This document shows positions 46,843 to 58,297 of a stretch of DNA of 64,000 nt, in pieces. The position numbers and the translations under genes were made by a program. Each line of letters opens with the position of its first letter. The first letter of the stretch is position 1. The notes beneath the pieces are model-generated. The model had not been told where the DNA came from. It ran no database searches and saw nothing but the letters and a program-made list of their open reading frames with translations. Origin of the DNA: Calamus simplicifolius (lineage: Eukaryota; Streptophyta; Magnoliopsida; Arecales; Arecaceae); contig UESW01000107.1 of assembly GCA_900491605.1 (NCBI GenBank), forward strand, positions 1 through 64,000, written 5' to 3'.

Positions 46843-48600
46843 AACATTAATTAAGGTAATGCTTTATAGCATCCCAAAAGAAATCAGCCAAAAAAAAAAA
46901 TGACACCCAAGTTTTATAGTTAAACACCCTAGTTACAAACTTATGACACTCTTACAGAAAATATTGAGACAAAGCTTTATGACATCCCACCCAAGGAGAA
47001 AATCGGTTGAAAAATAATTACAATACCCCAATTGTACAATTAAGACATCCTAGTTACAAACTTATGATACACTTACATAAAACGTTAAGACAAAGCGTTA
47101 CGACATCCCACCTAAGAAGAAAATCGGCCAAAAAATTATGATACCCCATTTTTACAATTAAGACACCCTAGTTACAAACTTATGACATCCTTACAGAAAA
47201 TGTTAAGGCAAAGCATTATAACTTCCCTTCCAAGGAGAAAATCGGCCAAAAAAATTATGACACTCCAATTTTACAATTAAGACATCCTATCTACAAACTT
47301 ATGACACCCTTACAGAAAATATTGAGGCAAAGTGTTACAACATCCCATCCAAGAAGAAAATTGGCTAAAAAAATTATGATACCCCAGTTTTACAATTAAG
47401 ACATCCTAGTTACAAACTTATGACATCCTTAAAGAAAATGTTGAGGTAAAGCATTAAAACATCCCATCTAAGGAGAAAATTGGCCAAAAAAATTTTATGA
47501 CATCATAATTTTACAATTAAGATATCCTACTTATAAACTTACGATATCCTTACAACAAACATTAAGGCAAAGCTTTACAACATCCCAATCAAGGAGGAAA
47601 TCGGTTGAAAAAAAATTACAACACCATAGTTTTATAATTAAGATACTTTAGTTACAAACTTACGACACCCTTACAGAAAACATTAAGAAAAAGCATTATG
47701 ACATCCCATCCAAGGAGGAAATCAGCCAAAAAAAAATTATGATATCCCAGTTTTACAAGTAAGACATCCTAGTTACAAACTTACAACACCCTTATAAAAA
47801 ATGTTAAGGCAAAGCGTTACGACATCCCATCCAAGGAGCAAATTGGCTGGAAAACAATTACGATACCCAGTTTTATAATTAAGACACCCTAGTTACAAAC
47901 TTATAACACCCTTATAGGGAAAGGTTGAGGAAAGCGTTACAACATCCCATCCAAGAAGGAAATTGGCCAGGAAAAAAATTACAACACCTCAGTTTTACAA
48001 TTAAGACACCCTAGTTACAAACATACAAGACCATTATAGAAAACGCTAAGGCAAAGTGTTATGACATCCCATCCAAGGAAGAAATCAGCTGAAAAAAATA
48101 TTACAATAACCCAGTTTTACAATTAAGACACCATAGTTACAAACTTACGATACCTTTACAAAAAATGTTGAGGAAAGTGTTACGACATCTCATCCAAGAA
48201 GGAAATCGGCCAAAAAAATTTATGATGCCCCAGTTTTACAATTAAGACATCCTAGTTACAAACTTACGATACCCTTATAGAAAATGTTGAGGCAAAGCAT
48301 TACAACATCCCAGGGTAGACTTTTGATTCGGCCAAAAAATATTACGATACCCAGTTCTAGCATTATGATACTCTAGTTACAAAATTATGACACCCTTTTA
48401 AAAACCTATAAGGCAAAGCATTACGACATCCTTGTTAGGCTTGCCAAATAAAATTATGATACCCTAGTCATAATATTACAATACCGTAGTTATAAAATTA
48501 TGACATTCCTAAAATATATCTAAAATAGGCTAAAAAATAGTATGACACCCTAGTTGCAAAATTAGTACATCCTAGTTAGAAACCTATGACACCTATTCAA
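46843..48600 (+). repeat. MULE tandem array 1, about 120-bp period, plus orientation
   Basis: The landmark AGTTACAAAC recurs at 46931, 47052, 47170, 47289 (varied), 47408, 47529, 47650, 47771, 47891, 48013, 48135, 48254 and 48375, so the period is 118-122 bases over about 13-14 units. Each unit holds several ATTATGACACCC-like sub-words and an AAATCGGCCAAAAAAATT segment. The first bases of the array lie before element D at about 19553-19586 (ACGACACCCTAGTTATAAA), which shows that D inserted into it. Confidence 0.93.
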
Positions 48601-48609
48601 AAACATGGA

Positions 48610-49018
48610 CTGCATGTGGACTGAGCAGTATAGGACATGAGAGGGTATGGTTGTGTATTCGTGATCATGATTTCGCCGCTTCTACCATCTCTTCATACAT
48701 GGGAAAGGATATTTTTTCCCTCTTATCATTCGGAAAGGATACTTTTGAATTTTACATAAGTCACTTCTTTTCATCAAAAGGCATACTGGTGTCATTTCGT
48801 CTTCCTCTAGGAGGTGGGATAAATAACTTCTGAACCCTAGAGTTTCTTCCCTTTTTTGCCTACACTTTTCTCTTCTCTTTGGTGGTTGAGTAGCCATTGG
48901 TGTCCCAGAGTTTCTCCACTATTTTTTCTTTTTCCTTCATGGAGAAAAGCGATTTCATGTGTGATGAAGACCACAAACACAAAAGCAACACAAGAACGAG
49001 GCAGAAGGAAGCAGAACA
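48610..49018. other. Leader region between tandem array 1 and the PMD/ULP gene
   Basis: The text here has no recognised protein. GGAAAGGATA-type words (48700-48745) and GGCATACTGGTGTCATTTC near 48780 resemble 19395-19480 near the left TIR, so this may be duplicated sub-terminal MULE sequence. It ends at the presumed start codon at 49019. Confidence 0.4.
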
Positions 49019-51644
49019 ATGGTTCTTTATTCAAAAGAGGATGATGCCCCTTTAAGTGTCATTCCAAAAAAAGCTAAAGAACCAGAAATAGGTATGATGA
49101 CTCCTTAGTTTAGATATTACAACATCTTTGCTTAAAATATTATGACACCTTGCACATATTTAAGATCGAAATAGTTTCATGACTCCCTAGTTTAGATATT
49201 ATGATGCCCTTGCTCAAATATTATGGCACCCTGCATAATTTTTTTTTCATAATCAGACAACTATTTTTTTGCTATGTTTTAGGTGACTTTTCCATTATTC
49301 CACTTCCTACTGTGAAGGCTTCATAGTTGTTTAAAAACTATTTCAAGCTGATAGTATACGTTCAGAACGTATGGAAGATGGGTTTTAATGCACTCCATAT
49401 AGAAATAATCCGGAAGACCCTATTTGGTGCCTTCATCGATATATAGTCATTTTCAGTCAATGAGTGACTACTTGCAGATATAATAAGATGTTACAATGAA
49501 GGTGATGAGTTTATTTTTTGTGGCAAGGTGGTCACATTCCGTGCTGACAAAGTTGCAGTGATTTTTGGTCTTCCATCCTATGGAAAGAAGATCGACACGT
49601 CATGCTCAATGTATAAGGAAAGGTTATTTAGAAGATTTTGCTGGGCATTAGATCTTCACCATAAGGGATTGAAGAAGTTAATAAATGAACTCCAATCATC
49701 AAAATATAGGAGGATGTTGAGGACACCGTTAGACTTTGGATTGCCTACATATTTGCAAAATTTTTGGCTCCAAAGTCTAATCAGACATATCCACGATATC
49801 TCATCTTGTACTTGAATGATTTAACTCAACGGAATGAAATTGACTGGTGACAAATCTATTTATTATCCCAATTTAATCATTAAAAAATATTAATTACTTT
49901 AAATTTATTAAGAATTGATACTTTTTATGGATGTTTGCAGAAAAGGAGCCTATAGATGGAAAGAGCTCAATTTTTGGAGTCCAACGATGTAGATGACACT
50001 CAAATCAGGACTCTATTTGCCTGAAATAGAAGAAAGAGATGATTTGCATGATTCTCAGTGCAAACTAAGGTAGGTGATGTAAAATGGATGGTTGAGGAGT
50101 TTTCTCACGATATCTAAATGATCTTAACCCGATTGACTCCAACGTTGACTGGAAGGAAGCCCTAGACAAACTCTATAAAAGGAGAAGTTTTTACAAAGCT
50201 CTTTTTATTTTTTTATTTAAATTATTATATTTAGGCTAAAAGAGAAAAATTATGAAGAAAATGCTGGTGGCAGCAATGCATAGCTAGATTCCTTCAACTT
50301 GGAATGATGATGAAGCCTGTAACCATGTTCCATCTTTCTTTTTGTTCTTAATTTCTATGCAATAAAAATTATGCTCTTCTTTATTATATCTTTTGAGTTA
50401 TTTTTTGATCAAGGTTTTGATCTGGCATACACGGCTATACTCTCTATCAACGTATCATGATCTCAGGATACGGTACATGCCTAAGAGAGATAGATCATAG
50501 TATGATAGTTTAGACCCCTAAATTTTAAATAATTAGATAGTTTATACTCTAAGTGGACGTGCCATGATCTCCTGATACGGCCCATGCCCGACAAGAGATA
50601 AATTATTCTAATTTTGAATTTGCAAAAATTATTCCTATTGCAACATAAAGAAAAGAAGATAAAACCTATGTACATGGTGGATTCAAATTCCTGGTTGCTT
50701 CTCCTACTGTCTTAATTTTATTAATTAATTGGTTGTTATCTTTTAATAACCACTATTCTAAATATAATCATCTATAAATAATTTTTTTTTATTTCATGAA
50801 ATAATTACCCTTAATCCCCGAGGATACGATCCCGATTCACCACTAGCTATAGTAGTGAGTATGTTTTATATTTGACCGCCAATGACAGCGATCAACTGGG
50901 CTTTGCAATCAAGGAGTTAACCATTCTATGTCTCCCAAAAGTTGTTGCTTGCTTGCGATCCGAGGAGCTAGTCCAGGCAAAGAAAGGGGACAAGGTTAGG
51001 AGGCAACCTACCCTATTTGGATGCTCAGTGCGCTGGTGGTAAGGATCATTCATATGTAGAAAGAGTGTAATTATCTTTATTTTAAATCTTTCATATTTTT
51101 AAAGCATAAAATTATTATGTACATGCATGGTTCCTTGAGCATACTTTAATAAGAGCCCCAGCATATCCTAATAAATTACCCCAGCTATTGAAATGGTATG
51201 ATAGCCAATTAAAGTTGCAATCTATTTAGGTTGTCAACATGCAGCCCCATGACTTAGTAAGATAATCCATTATATCATAAATATTTTGAACATTAATTTA
51301 TTATTATTAGTTTTAATTTGATTTTTTTTATGATCTTGACTTGCAGTTGGAGGGAGCTACTGTACCAATGGCACAGAAGTGATAGCTTCTCACTCCAGAG
51401 ACAATAGCATCCCAAGAACCAACAGAAAGCTATGCACCTAAAGTCATTAAAATGCAGTTCTAGGCATAAAGCCCTTGCGAAGAAATAACAAAATATTTTT
51501 GGCCCAATGTTCCATATATACTGTGATAATGTAGAGGTGATGAACTGATTGATGGAAGAAATTTTGGAATGTCCATCTCAACCTCTCGGATCACTAGATT
51601 GCAGCCTCTATTGTCTGAAGTACATGGAATTACTTGCTCATTAG
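49019..51644 (+). pseudogene. Decayed plant-mobile-domain / Ulp1-like gene carried by the MULE
   Basis: A possible start at 49019 gives MVLYSKEDDAPLSVIPKKAK. A GT...AG intron at about 49092-49282 (GTATGATGAC ... GCTATGTTTTAG) keeps the frame, leading into VWKMGFNALHIEIIRK and KVVTFRADKVAVIFGLPSYG (49528-49815 open). That is the conserved part of the plant mobile/DUF1985-like domain, which usually precedes a Ulp1 protease. A frameshift leads to RYLILYLNDLTQRNEIDW. At 51552-51644 the segment SLDCSLYCLKYMELLAH resembles the Ulp1 active-site motif (D-C-G-hydrophobic...KYME), with Ser in place of Gly after the catalytic Cys. At least three in-frame stops occur in exon 2. The catalytic His region was not found. 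ULP genes are known MULE cargo (Kaonashi type). Confidence 0.6.
51552..51644 (+). pseudogene. Ulp1 cysteine-protease active-site fragment
   Basis: Within this 30-codon stretch the Cys of LDCSLYCLKYME aligns with the nucleophile of SUMO-protease family C48. It ends in a TAG directly after LLAH. Open text continues after the stop (DNPNLKIDIMKDNISDYL), the expected helix after the active site. Confidence 0.6.
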
Positions 51645-52039
51645 GACAATCCTAATCTAAAGATAGATATCATGAAAGATAATATCAGTGATTATCTGTG
51701 ACAATTAGCAGCAAGGTTATTGAGAGAAGACCACAATCAAAAGATAGATAGCATTTCAAAATTTTAGGATGCAGCACTATCTTTGCAATGTTATACAAAA
51801 ATTTTTTATTTATAACATTGTATAGAAATTTATTATTTTTAACATTATACAGAAATTTTTTATTTGTATCATTGTACAAAATTTTTTTCTCTTCAGTTCA
51901 TGAACTTTTGATGTTTTTTTCTCTTTAATTCATGGGCTTCTATAAATAAATTGATATGATTTTTTTCATACATGAATGAAATAAATATAATTTTCTCATC
52001 ACATTTTGTTCCTAAATGTCAAATTCCTAAATGGATGTC

Positions 52040-53225
52040 ATGGTACTTTACAGGAATATCAGAAATCTTTTTGTAATACTTTACCTTAACTAAGGTATCC
52101 TATTATTAGAACTGGGGTATCATAAATTTAGTCTCTTCCAATATCAGAAATCTTTCTAGGATGTCTTAATATTTTCTGAATGAATGTCGTATTTTGATAT
52201 CTAGGGTGTCGTAATATTACAACTAGGGTATTGTAATATGAGAACTGAGGTGTCATAATTTCTTTTTCTAGGATGTCGTAAGGCTTCAGCTAGGGTGTCC
52301 TAATTTTATAACTAAAGTATCGTAATATGAGTACTAGGATATCATAAATTTTTTTCTAAAATGTCATAAGGCTTAAGCTACGGTGTTATAATTTTATAAT
52401 TAGGGTATCATAATATGAGAATTGGGTGTCATAAATTTTTTTTCGATCAATATCAAAAATCTTTCTAGGATATCTTAACGTTTTCTGAATGGATATTGTA
52501 ATTTTACAACTATGGTGTCATAATATAAGAACTAAATGTCATAATTTTTTTTTGTCTAATATCAAAACTTCATGGGATGTCTTAATGTTTTCTGAATGGG
52601 TGTCATAATTTTACAATTACTGTGTCATAATATAAGAACTGAGGTATTGTAAATTTTTTATGGGGATGTCATAAGGCTTTGCCTTAATGTTTCAGGTAGG
52701 GCATCGTAATTTTACAACTAGGGTGTTGTAATATGAGAACTAGGGTGTCAACATTTTTTTCGGCCGATATAAAAAATCTTCCTAGGATGTCTTAACATTT
52801 TCTGAATGGGTATCGTAATATAAGAACTAGGGTATCATAATATTACAACTAGGGTGTCATAATTTTTTTTCATTCGATATTAGAAACTTTCTAAGATATC
52901 TTAATATTTTTTGAATGAGTATCATAATTTTACAACTGGGGTGTCGTAATATGAGAACTAGGGTATCGTAAATTTTTTTCTAGGATATCGTAAGGCTTTG
53001 CCTTAACATCTTCAGCTTGGGTGTCATAATTTTACAACTAGGGTGTCCTAATATTAGAACTGGGGTATCATAACTTTTTTTCAGTCAATATCAGAAATCT
53101 TTCTGGGATGTCTTAATATTTTCGACCCTGGGTGTCATATTTTAATAACAAGGGTGTCATAATATTACAACTAGAGTGTCATAATATGAGAACTAGGGTA
53201 TCATAAATTTTTATTCTCTAGATAA
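52040..53225 (-). repeat. MULE tandem array 2, inverted relative to array 1
   Basis: The plus strand shows AACTAGGGTGTCATAAT, GGATGTCGTAAGGCTTTGCC and TCTTAATATTTTCTGAATG words, which are the reverse complement of array 1 units (CCTTATAG..GACATCC, TAATTTTGTAACTAG). The units are less regular than in array 1. It lies between the 3' ends of the ULP-like gene (plus) and the transposase (minus). Confidence 0.88.
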
Positions 53226-53477
53226 TATAAATTTATACAAGAATATAGGAAAGCTCAACATTTTATATCCTCTCCTGCGTTAGTTGAATGCGTACATAAG
53301 CATCACACTCATCCCAAAAAGGATCAAAAGATTATAATTCTTTTAATTATTTATTCCTCAAAAGTCTGCCTCTTGCTTAAACTAGCTCTTATTTGATTTT
53401 ACACATGAGTATCAACATATGCCTTCTTTATATTTTTTCTTTATCTCTTTGACTTCTTCTCGACTCCACTCTTTATT

Positions 53478-55672
53478 CTACTCTCTTGGATGACCTTTTA
53501 TTCTAATTTGGCCAGGATCTTGAATTACAAGTTGTGCACTTGCCTTAGCTACGCAGTTAGCATCCATAACTCTTTTGAATAATGGTATTAGATCATTCAT
53601 CACTAAATTAAATACATCTTCAGACATGGAGATTATCTCTGCAAGCTTCATTATCTGATGACTCATTAAAGCATATTTACAATTAATAACATATCACATT
53701 TGTATTAGAATTTTATGACATAAAGTAGTGTATCGAAAACATAAAATAAGACATCTCAAATAAAATAATGTGATGCATACCATGATTTTTGTATCCTTTT
53801 ATAACAAAATTTAGTATTACATTCGAAATCGTCAAATTTTTATTTCATGTCCTTGCAACATCTCTTCAAGAAGTACTTATCTGGTATACAAAATACATCA
53901 CTTTGATGAAGAACCAATAAGGCATGCTTACACAAGTAACCCTTGAATTGAAAGGATCAACACTAGTATTGAACATCCTCCAAAATTTTATCGTATGATA
54001 TGACATAATCTTTTATCATCTCTTTGCTGATTCCATCAACTTTAATTCTTTTAAATGACTTTACAGAATATAAATCACAGTTGTCAACTTTCTTTATTAA
54101 TTTAGCATTTGATGCAGTCATTTTAAGGATCTCATTCTAAAATTTTTTGATTATATGCCTTGTATATTTTTCTACTGCTTGCCTCTCAAAAGGTAATGAT
54201 ATCTTTAGGAAAGCATTCGTTTGCAATGTTTTATTATCTTTCTCATTTTTGCCTCATATTTTTTCTTTAAGGCATCTTTGTACTTATCGATGAATTTCTT
54301 GAGTGTAGTCTTCAAATTTATAAACCCATTGAAGAAGTGATTGATGCCCTCGCTCCTTTGTGAAGATAACATCCCTGTACATAATTATAATAAAAGAGAA
54401 GTATTAAATATCTAGAGTTTGTTAGAGTTTTGCAAATATGTACATAAACCAAACATAATGTCCAACAAACCTAAAAGAATGTATCCTTAAGATAAACTGG
54501 AATCCATTTATCCCGACATTCATAAATGTTATTTAATCAATCTATAGCCTTGCATCTTCATATTTTTTGATAAGATGTATCCATCTTTTCTTAAATGACT
54601 ATATGGTAAGTGAATCATATATTGCCTCATCGAAATTAACCATAAATTTAAAATTTGCTATGCAAATATGGCCAATCTTTTCAGAAATCTTCTTCAATAT
54701 ATGCCAAAAACAAAATTGATATCATGCATTGGAAAAAACCTCCCTAACAGCAACCTCTATAGCCTTATCTTGGTCAGTTATGATGGCATTAGGTGCTTGA
54801 CCATCATTTGCATCTAGCCATGATTGGAAAACTCATTTATATGTCTTAGTCTTCTTATCAGATAACAATGCGCAACTAAACAATGTGGACTATCCATGAT
54901 GGTTAACCTCAATGAATGAACAAAAAGGCATTTGATATCTATTTGCCAAGTAGGTTGAGTCAAAGCTCAGTACATCTCCAAAGTAAGAGCATACTAATCT
55001 TGACCTTGGATGAATCCAAAAGACAGACCTAAGCTGTTTATTATCATTCAGGTCTAAGGTATAAAAGAAATTGGCATTTTTACCTTGCATTTCTGTGAAA
55101 TGGATTACCATTGACTGAGCATCTCCTTCTTTCAGTTGAGACTAACGTTTACGACAGATGAAATTATGAGCATCCTTCTTTATGAAATCCAATTGTCTTC
55201 TACCCCCTTTCTTTCTTACCATGGCAGAGTATATCTGAGTTGTGAGAATATTCACGGCATATAAATTTCTAGTCTCTACCTTCTCTAATATGTTGATCCT
55301 TCTATGGGATCGTAGATAACCAGCTGATGTTATGGATATCTCATGGTTATGTTCTAGAGAAACCTCAACCAAAATTTACTTACCACTTTTAGAATTTAAT
55401 CTTTCTTTTATAGATGCCTTATAATCAATTTTGCTAGTATCCCTATGATTCATGGACTTCTATATTTTTTTAAATTTTTCTTGCCTTCAACATGCTAGAT
55501 GCTTAAAGAAAATTTCTTTGTTGTAGTTGGTCTAGATACATACTGTTGTGATTCTAAAACTAACTCTTCTTGCATATCCATTGTAGAAATTATATACATC
55601 ATCTACTAAATTGAACACCATTCCAGTTTGAGGAACAACATAATCATTTTCTGAATTCAAGGGGGTGGGAGA
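53478..55672 (-). pseudogene. FAR1/Jittery-type MULE transposase (decayed)
   Basis: Reading from 55672: FAR1 DNA-binding domain with VPQTGMVFNLVDDVYNFYNG and YARRVSFRI, then EHNHEISITSAGYLRSHRRI (55142-55372). Transposase core: ANFFYTLDLNDNKQLRSVFW and the first catalytic Asp in LSFDSTYLANRYQMPF (54890-55111), second Asp in NAIITDQDKAIE (about 54755-54783), Glu in SSQRSEGINHFF (about 54320-54370). SWIM zinc region CKHALLVL...IPDKYFLKR at 53843-53936. C-terminal DPGQIRIKGHPRE ends near 53478. All three DDE residues remain, but stops and frameshifts are frequent. It is related to the FAR1/FHY3 factors, which derive from such transposases. Confidence 0.9.
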
Positions 55673-55839
55673 AGGTGCACTCCTGTGATCATATTCGATT
55701 TATTCTAGATCTATAATTTTATCATTATAATAGAAATATAGGCACAAAGTCAAAAACATTGATATCCATAGTTTTAGATATCATTTTATCCTGAGCATAA
55801 TAATTATTGTGCAATGTTATGTCACAGGAATACATAGTA

Positions 55840-58270
55840 GTTGCCGAAAAAAATTATGACACACCAGTTAAAAACATATGACACCCAAGTTAATAAACTA
55901 TGACACTCATTCAGAAAACATTAAGATTTATATTACAACCACTAATACCTAGAATACATATCATCTATGGCCTGAATAATGACTCACAGAGTATCATAAC
56001 ATGCCACAGAAGCTAGAAGGTTATGGTATAGGCCGAAAAAAATTATAACACCCTAGTTAAAAACCTACGATATCCTAGTTAATAAACTATGACACTTATT
56101 CAAAAAATATTAAGGTTTATGTTCGAACTACTAATACCTGGAATACCTATCATCGATGGTCTAAATAATGGCTCACAGAGTGTCATAACATACCATAAAC
56201 TATAAGGTTAATGGTACATGCCAAAAAATATTATGACACCCTAGCTAAAAACTTACAATACCCCAGTTAATAAACTACGAAATCCATTCAGACGTTAAGG
56301 TTTATGTTCCAACCACTAATACCTAGAATACCTATCATCTATGGTATGAATAATGGCTCCCAGAGTAGCGTAACATGTCGTGGAAGCTATAAGGTTAATG
56401 GTACAGGCCAAAAAAATATTATGATACCAAAGTTAAAGACCTACCACACCCAAGTTAATAAACGGCGACACCCATTCATAAAATGTTAAGATTTATATTC
56501 AAACCCCTAATACCTAGAATACTTATCATCTATGGTCTGAATAATAACTCTCGGAATGTCATAGCATGCCACAAAAGCTAGAAGGTTAGTGGTATAGGCC
56601 AAAAAAAATTACGATACCCTAATTAAAAACCTATGACACCTAGTTAATAAACTACAACACCCGTTAAAAAATGTTAAGGTTTATGTTTAAACCACTAATA
56701 CCCAGAATACTTATCATCTATGGTCTAAATAATGGCTCACAGAGTGTCATAACATGCCATAAAACTATAAGGTTAATGGTACATGCCAAAAAATATTATG
56801 ATACCCTAGCTTAAAACTTACAATACCCCAGTTAATAAACTACGAAATCCATTCAGACGTTAAGGTTTATGTTCCAACCACTAATACCTAGAATACCTAT
56901 CATCTATGGTATGAATAATGGCTCCCAGAGTATCGTAACATGTCGTGGAAACTATAAGGTTAATGGTACAGGCCAAAAAAATATTATGATACCAAAGTTA
57001 TAGACCTACCACACCCAAGTTAATAAACGGCGACACCCATTCATAAAATGTTAAGATTTATATTCAAACCCCTAATACCTAGAATACTTATCATCTATGG
57101 TCTGAATAATAACTCTCGGAATGTCATAGCATGCCACAAAAGCTAGAAGGTTAGTGGTATAGGCCAAAAAAAATTAGGATACCCTAATTAAAAACCTATG
57201 ACACCTAGTTAATAAACTACAACACCCGTTAAAAAATGTTAAGGTTTATGTTTAAACCACTAATACCCAGAATACTTATCATCTATGGTCTAAATAATGG
57301 CTCTCAGAGTATCATAACATGCCACAAAAGCTATAAAGTTAGTGGTATAAATCGAAAAAAATTATGATACCTTAGTTAAAAACCTACGATACCCCAGTTA
57401 ATAAACTATACGACACCCATTCAGAAAACGTTAAGGTTTATGTTCGAACAGCTAATACTTAGAATACCTATCATCTATGGTCTGAATAATGGCTTTTAGA
57501 GTATCATAACATGGCTTTCAGAGTGTCGTAACATGCCATGAAAGCTATAAGGTTTCATAATATAGGCCAAAAAAATTACGACATCCTAGTTAAAAACTTA
57601 TGTTGCCCCAGTTAATAAACTACGACACCCATTCAGAAAATGTTAAGGTTTAAGTTCGAACCACTAATACTTAGAATACCTATCATCTATGGTATGAATA
57701 ATGGCTCCCAGAGTATTGCAGCACACCACGAAAGCTATGAGGTTAATGGTATAGGCCAAAAAATATTATGACATGGCAGTTAAAGACCTACAACATCCCA
57801 GTTAATAAACTATAACATCCATTTATAAAACATTAAGGTTTATATTCAAACCCCTAATACGGGAATGTCTATAATCTATGGTCTAAATAATGACTCTTAA
57901 AGTGGCATAACATGCCACGAAAGCTAGAAGGTTACTGCTATTGGCTGAAAAAATATTGCAATACTTCCTGTTAAAAAACAACGACACTCCAGTTACAAAA
58001 CTATGATACCCTTTTATAAACGTTCAGGTTTATGACTCCAGAGTGTCCTTTTGTGCACCGCACGCACTATCGCATGCACGCATGGCCAATCAACTCGCGT
58101 TGCACGCTCTTCTACACTAGGCATGATGCAGGATGACTTTTCCTTTCTGATATAGTTCTAAACAGTTTCATGACACTTAGTTCAAAAGATAGGACATCCT
58201 AGTTAAAAGAGTATGACATCCATGCATAAAAACATGAAACTAAAGGTATTGACCCCTCCCACCAGGAATA
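55840..58270 (+). repeat. MULE tandem array 3, about 188-bp period, plus orientation
   Basis: The landmark TAATACCTAGAATAC..ATCATCTATGG recurs near 55947, 56132, 56319, 56508, 56697, 56884, 57075, 57262, 57450, 57662 and 57857. Each unit contains ATTATGACACCCTAGTTAAA, a GTTAATAAACTACGACACCC block and CATTCAGAAAACGTTAAGG, words also found in array 1 in the same orientation. The last units (after about 57950) are irregular. Confidence 0.93.
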
Positions 58271-58297
58271 CCCTTTGCTAGTGGACTGAGTTACTAA

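Noticed and set aside
48651..49044. Several overlapping open frames of about 60-70 codons on both strands
   Set aside because: They have mutually overlapping frames without conserved motifs. Only the frame starting at 49019 joins a recognisable domain.
53834..53936. Host FAR1/FHY3 transcription factor gene
   Set aside because: The SWIM and FAR1 regions would fit a domesticated gene, but stops, frameshifts, flanking arrays and the MULE ends show a transposase pseudogene.
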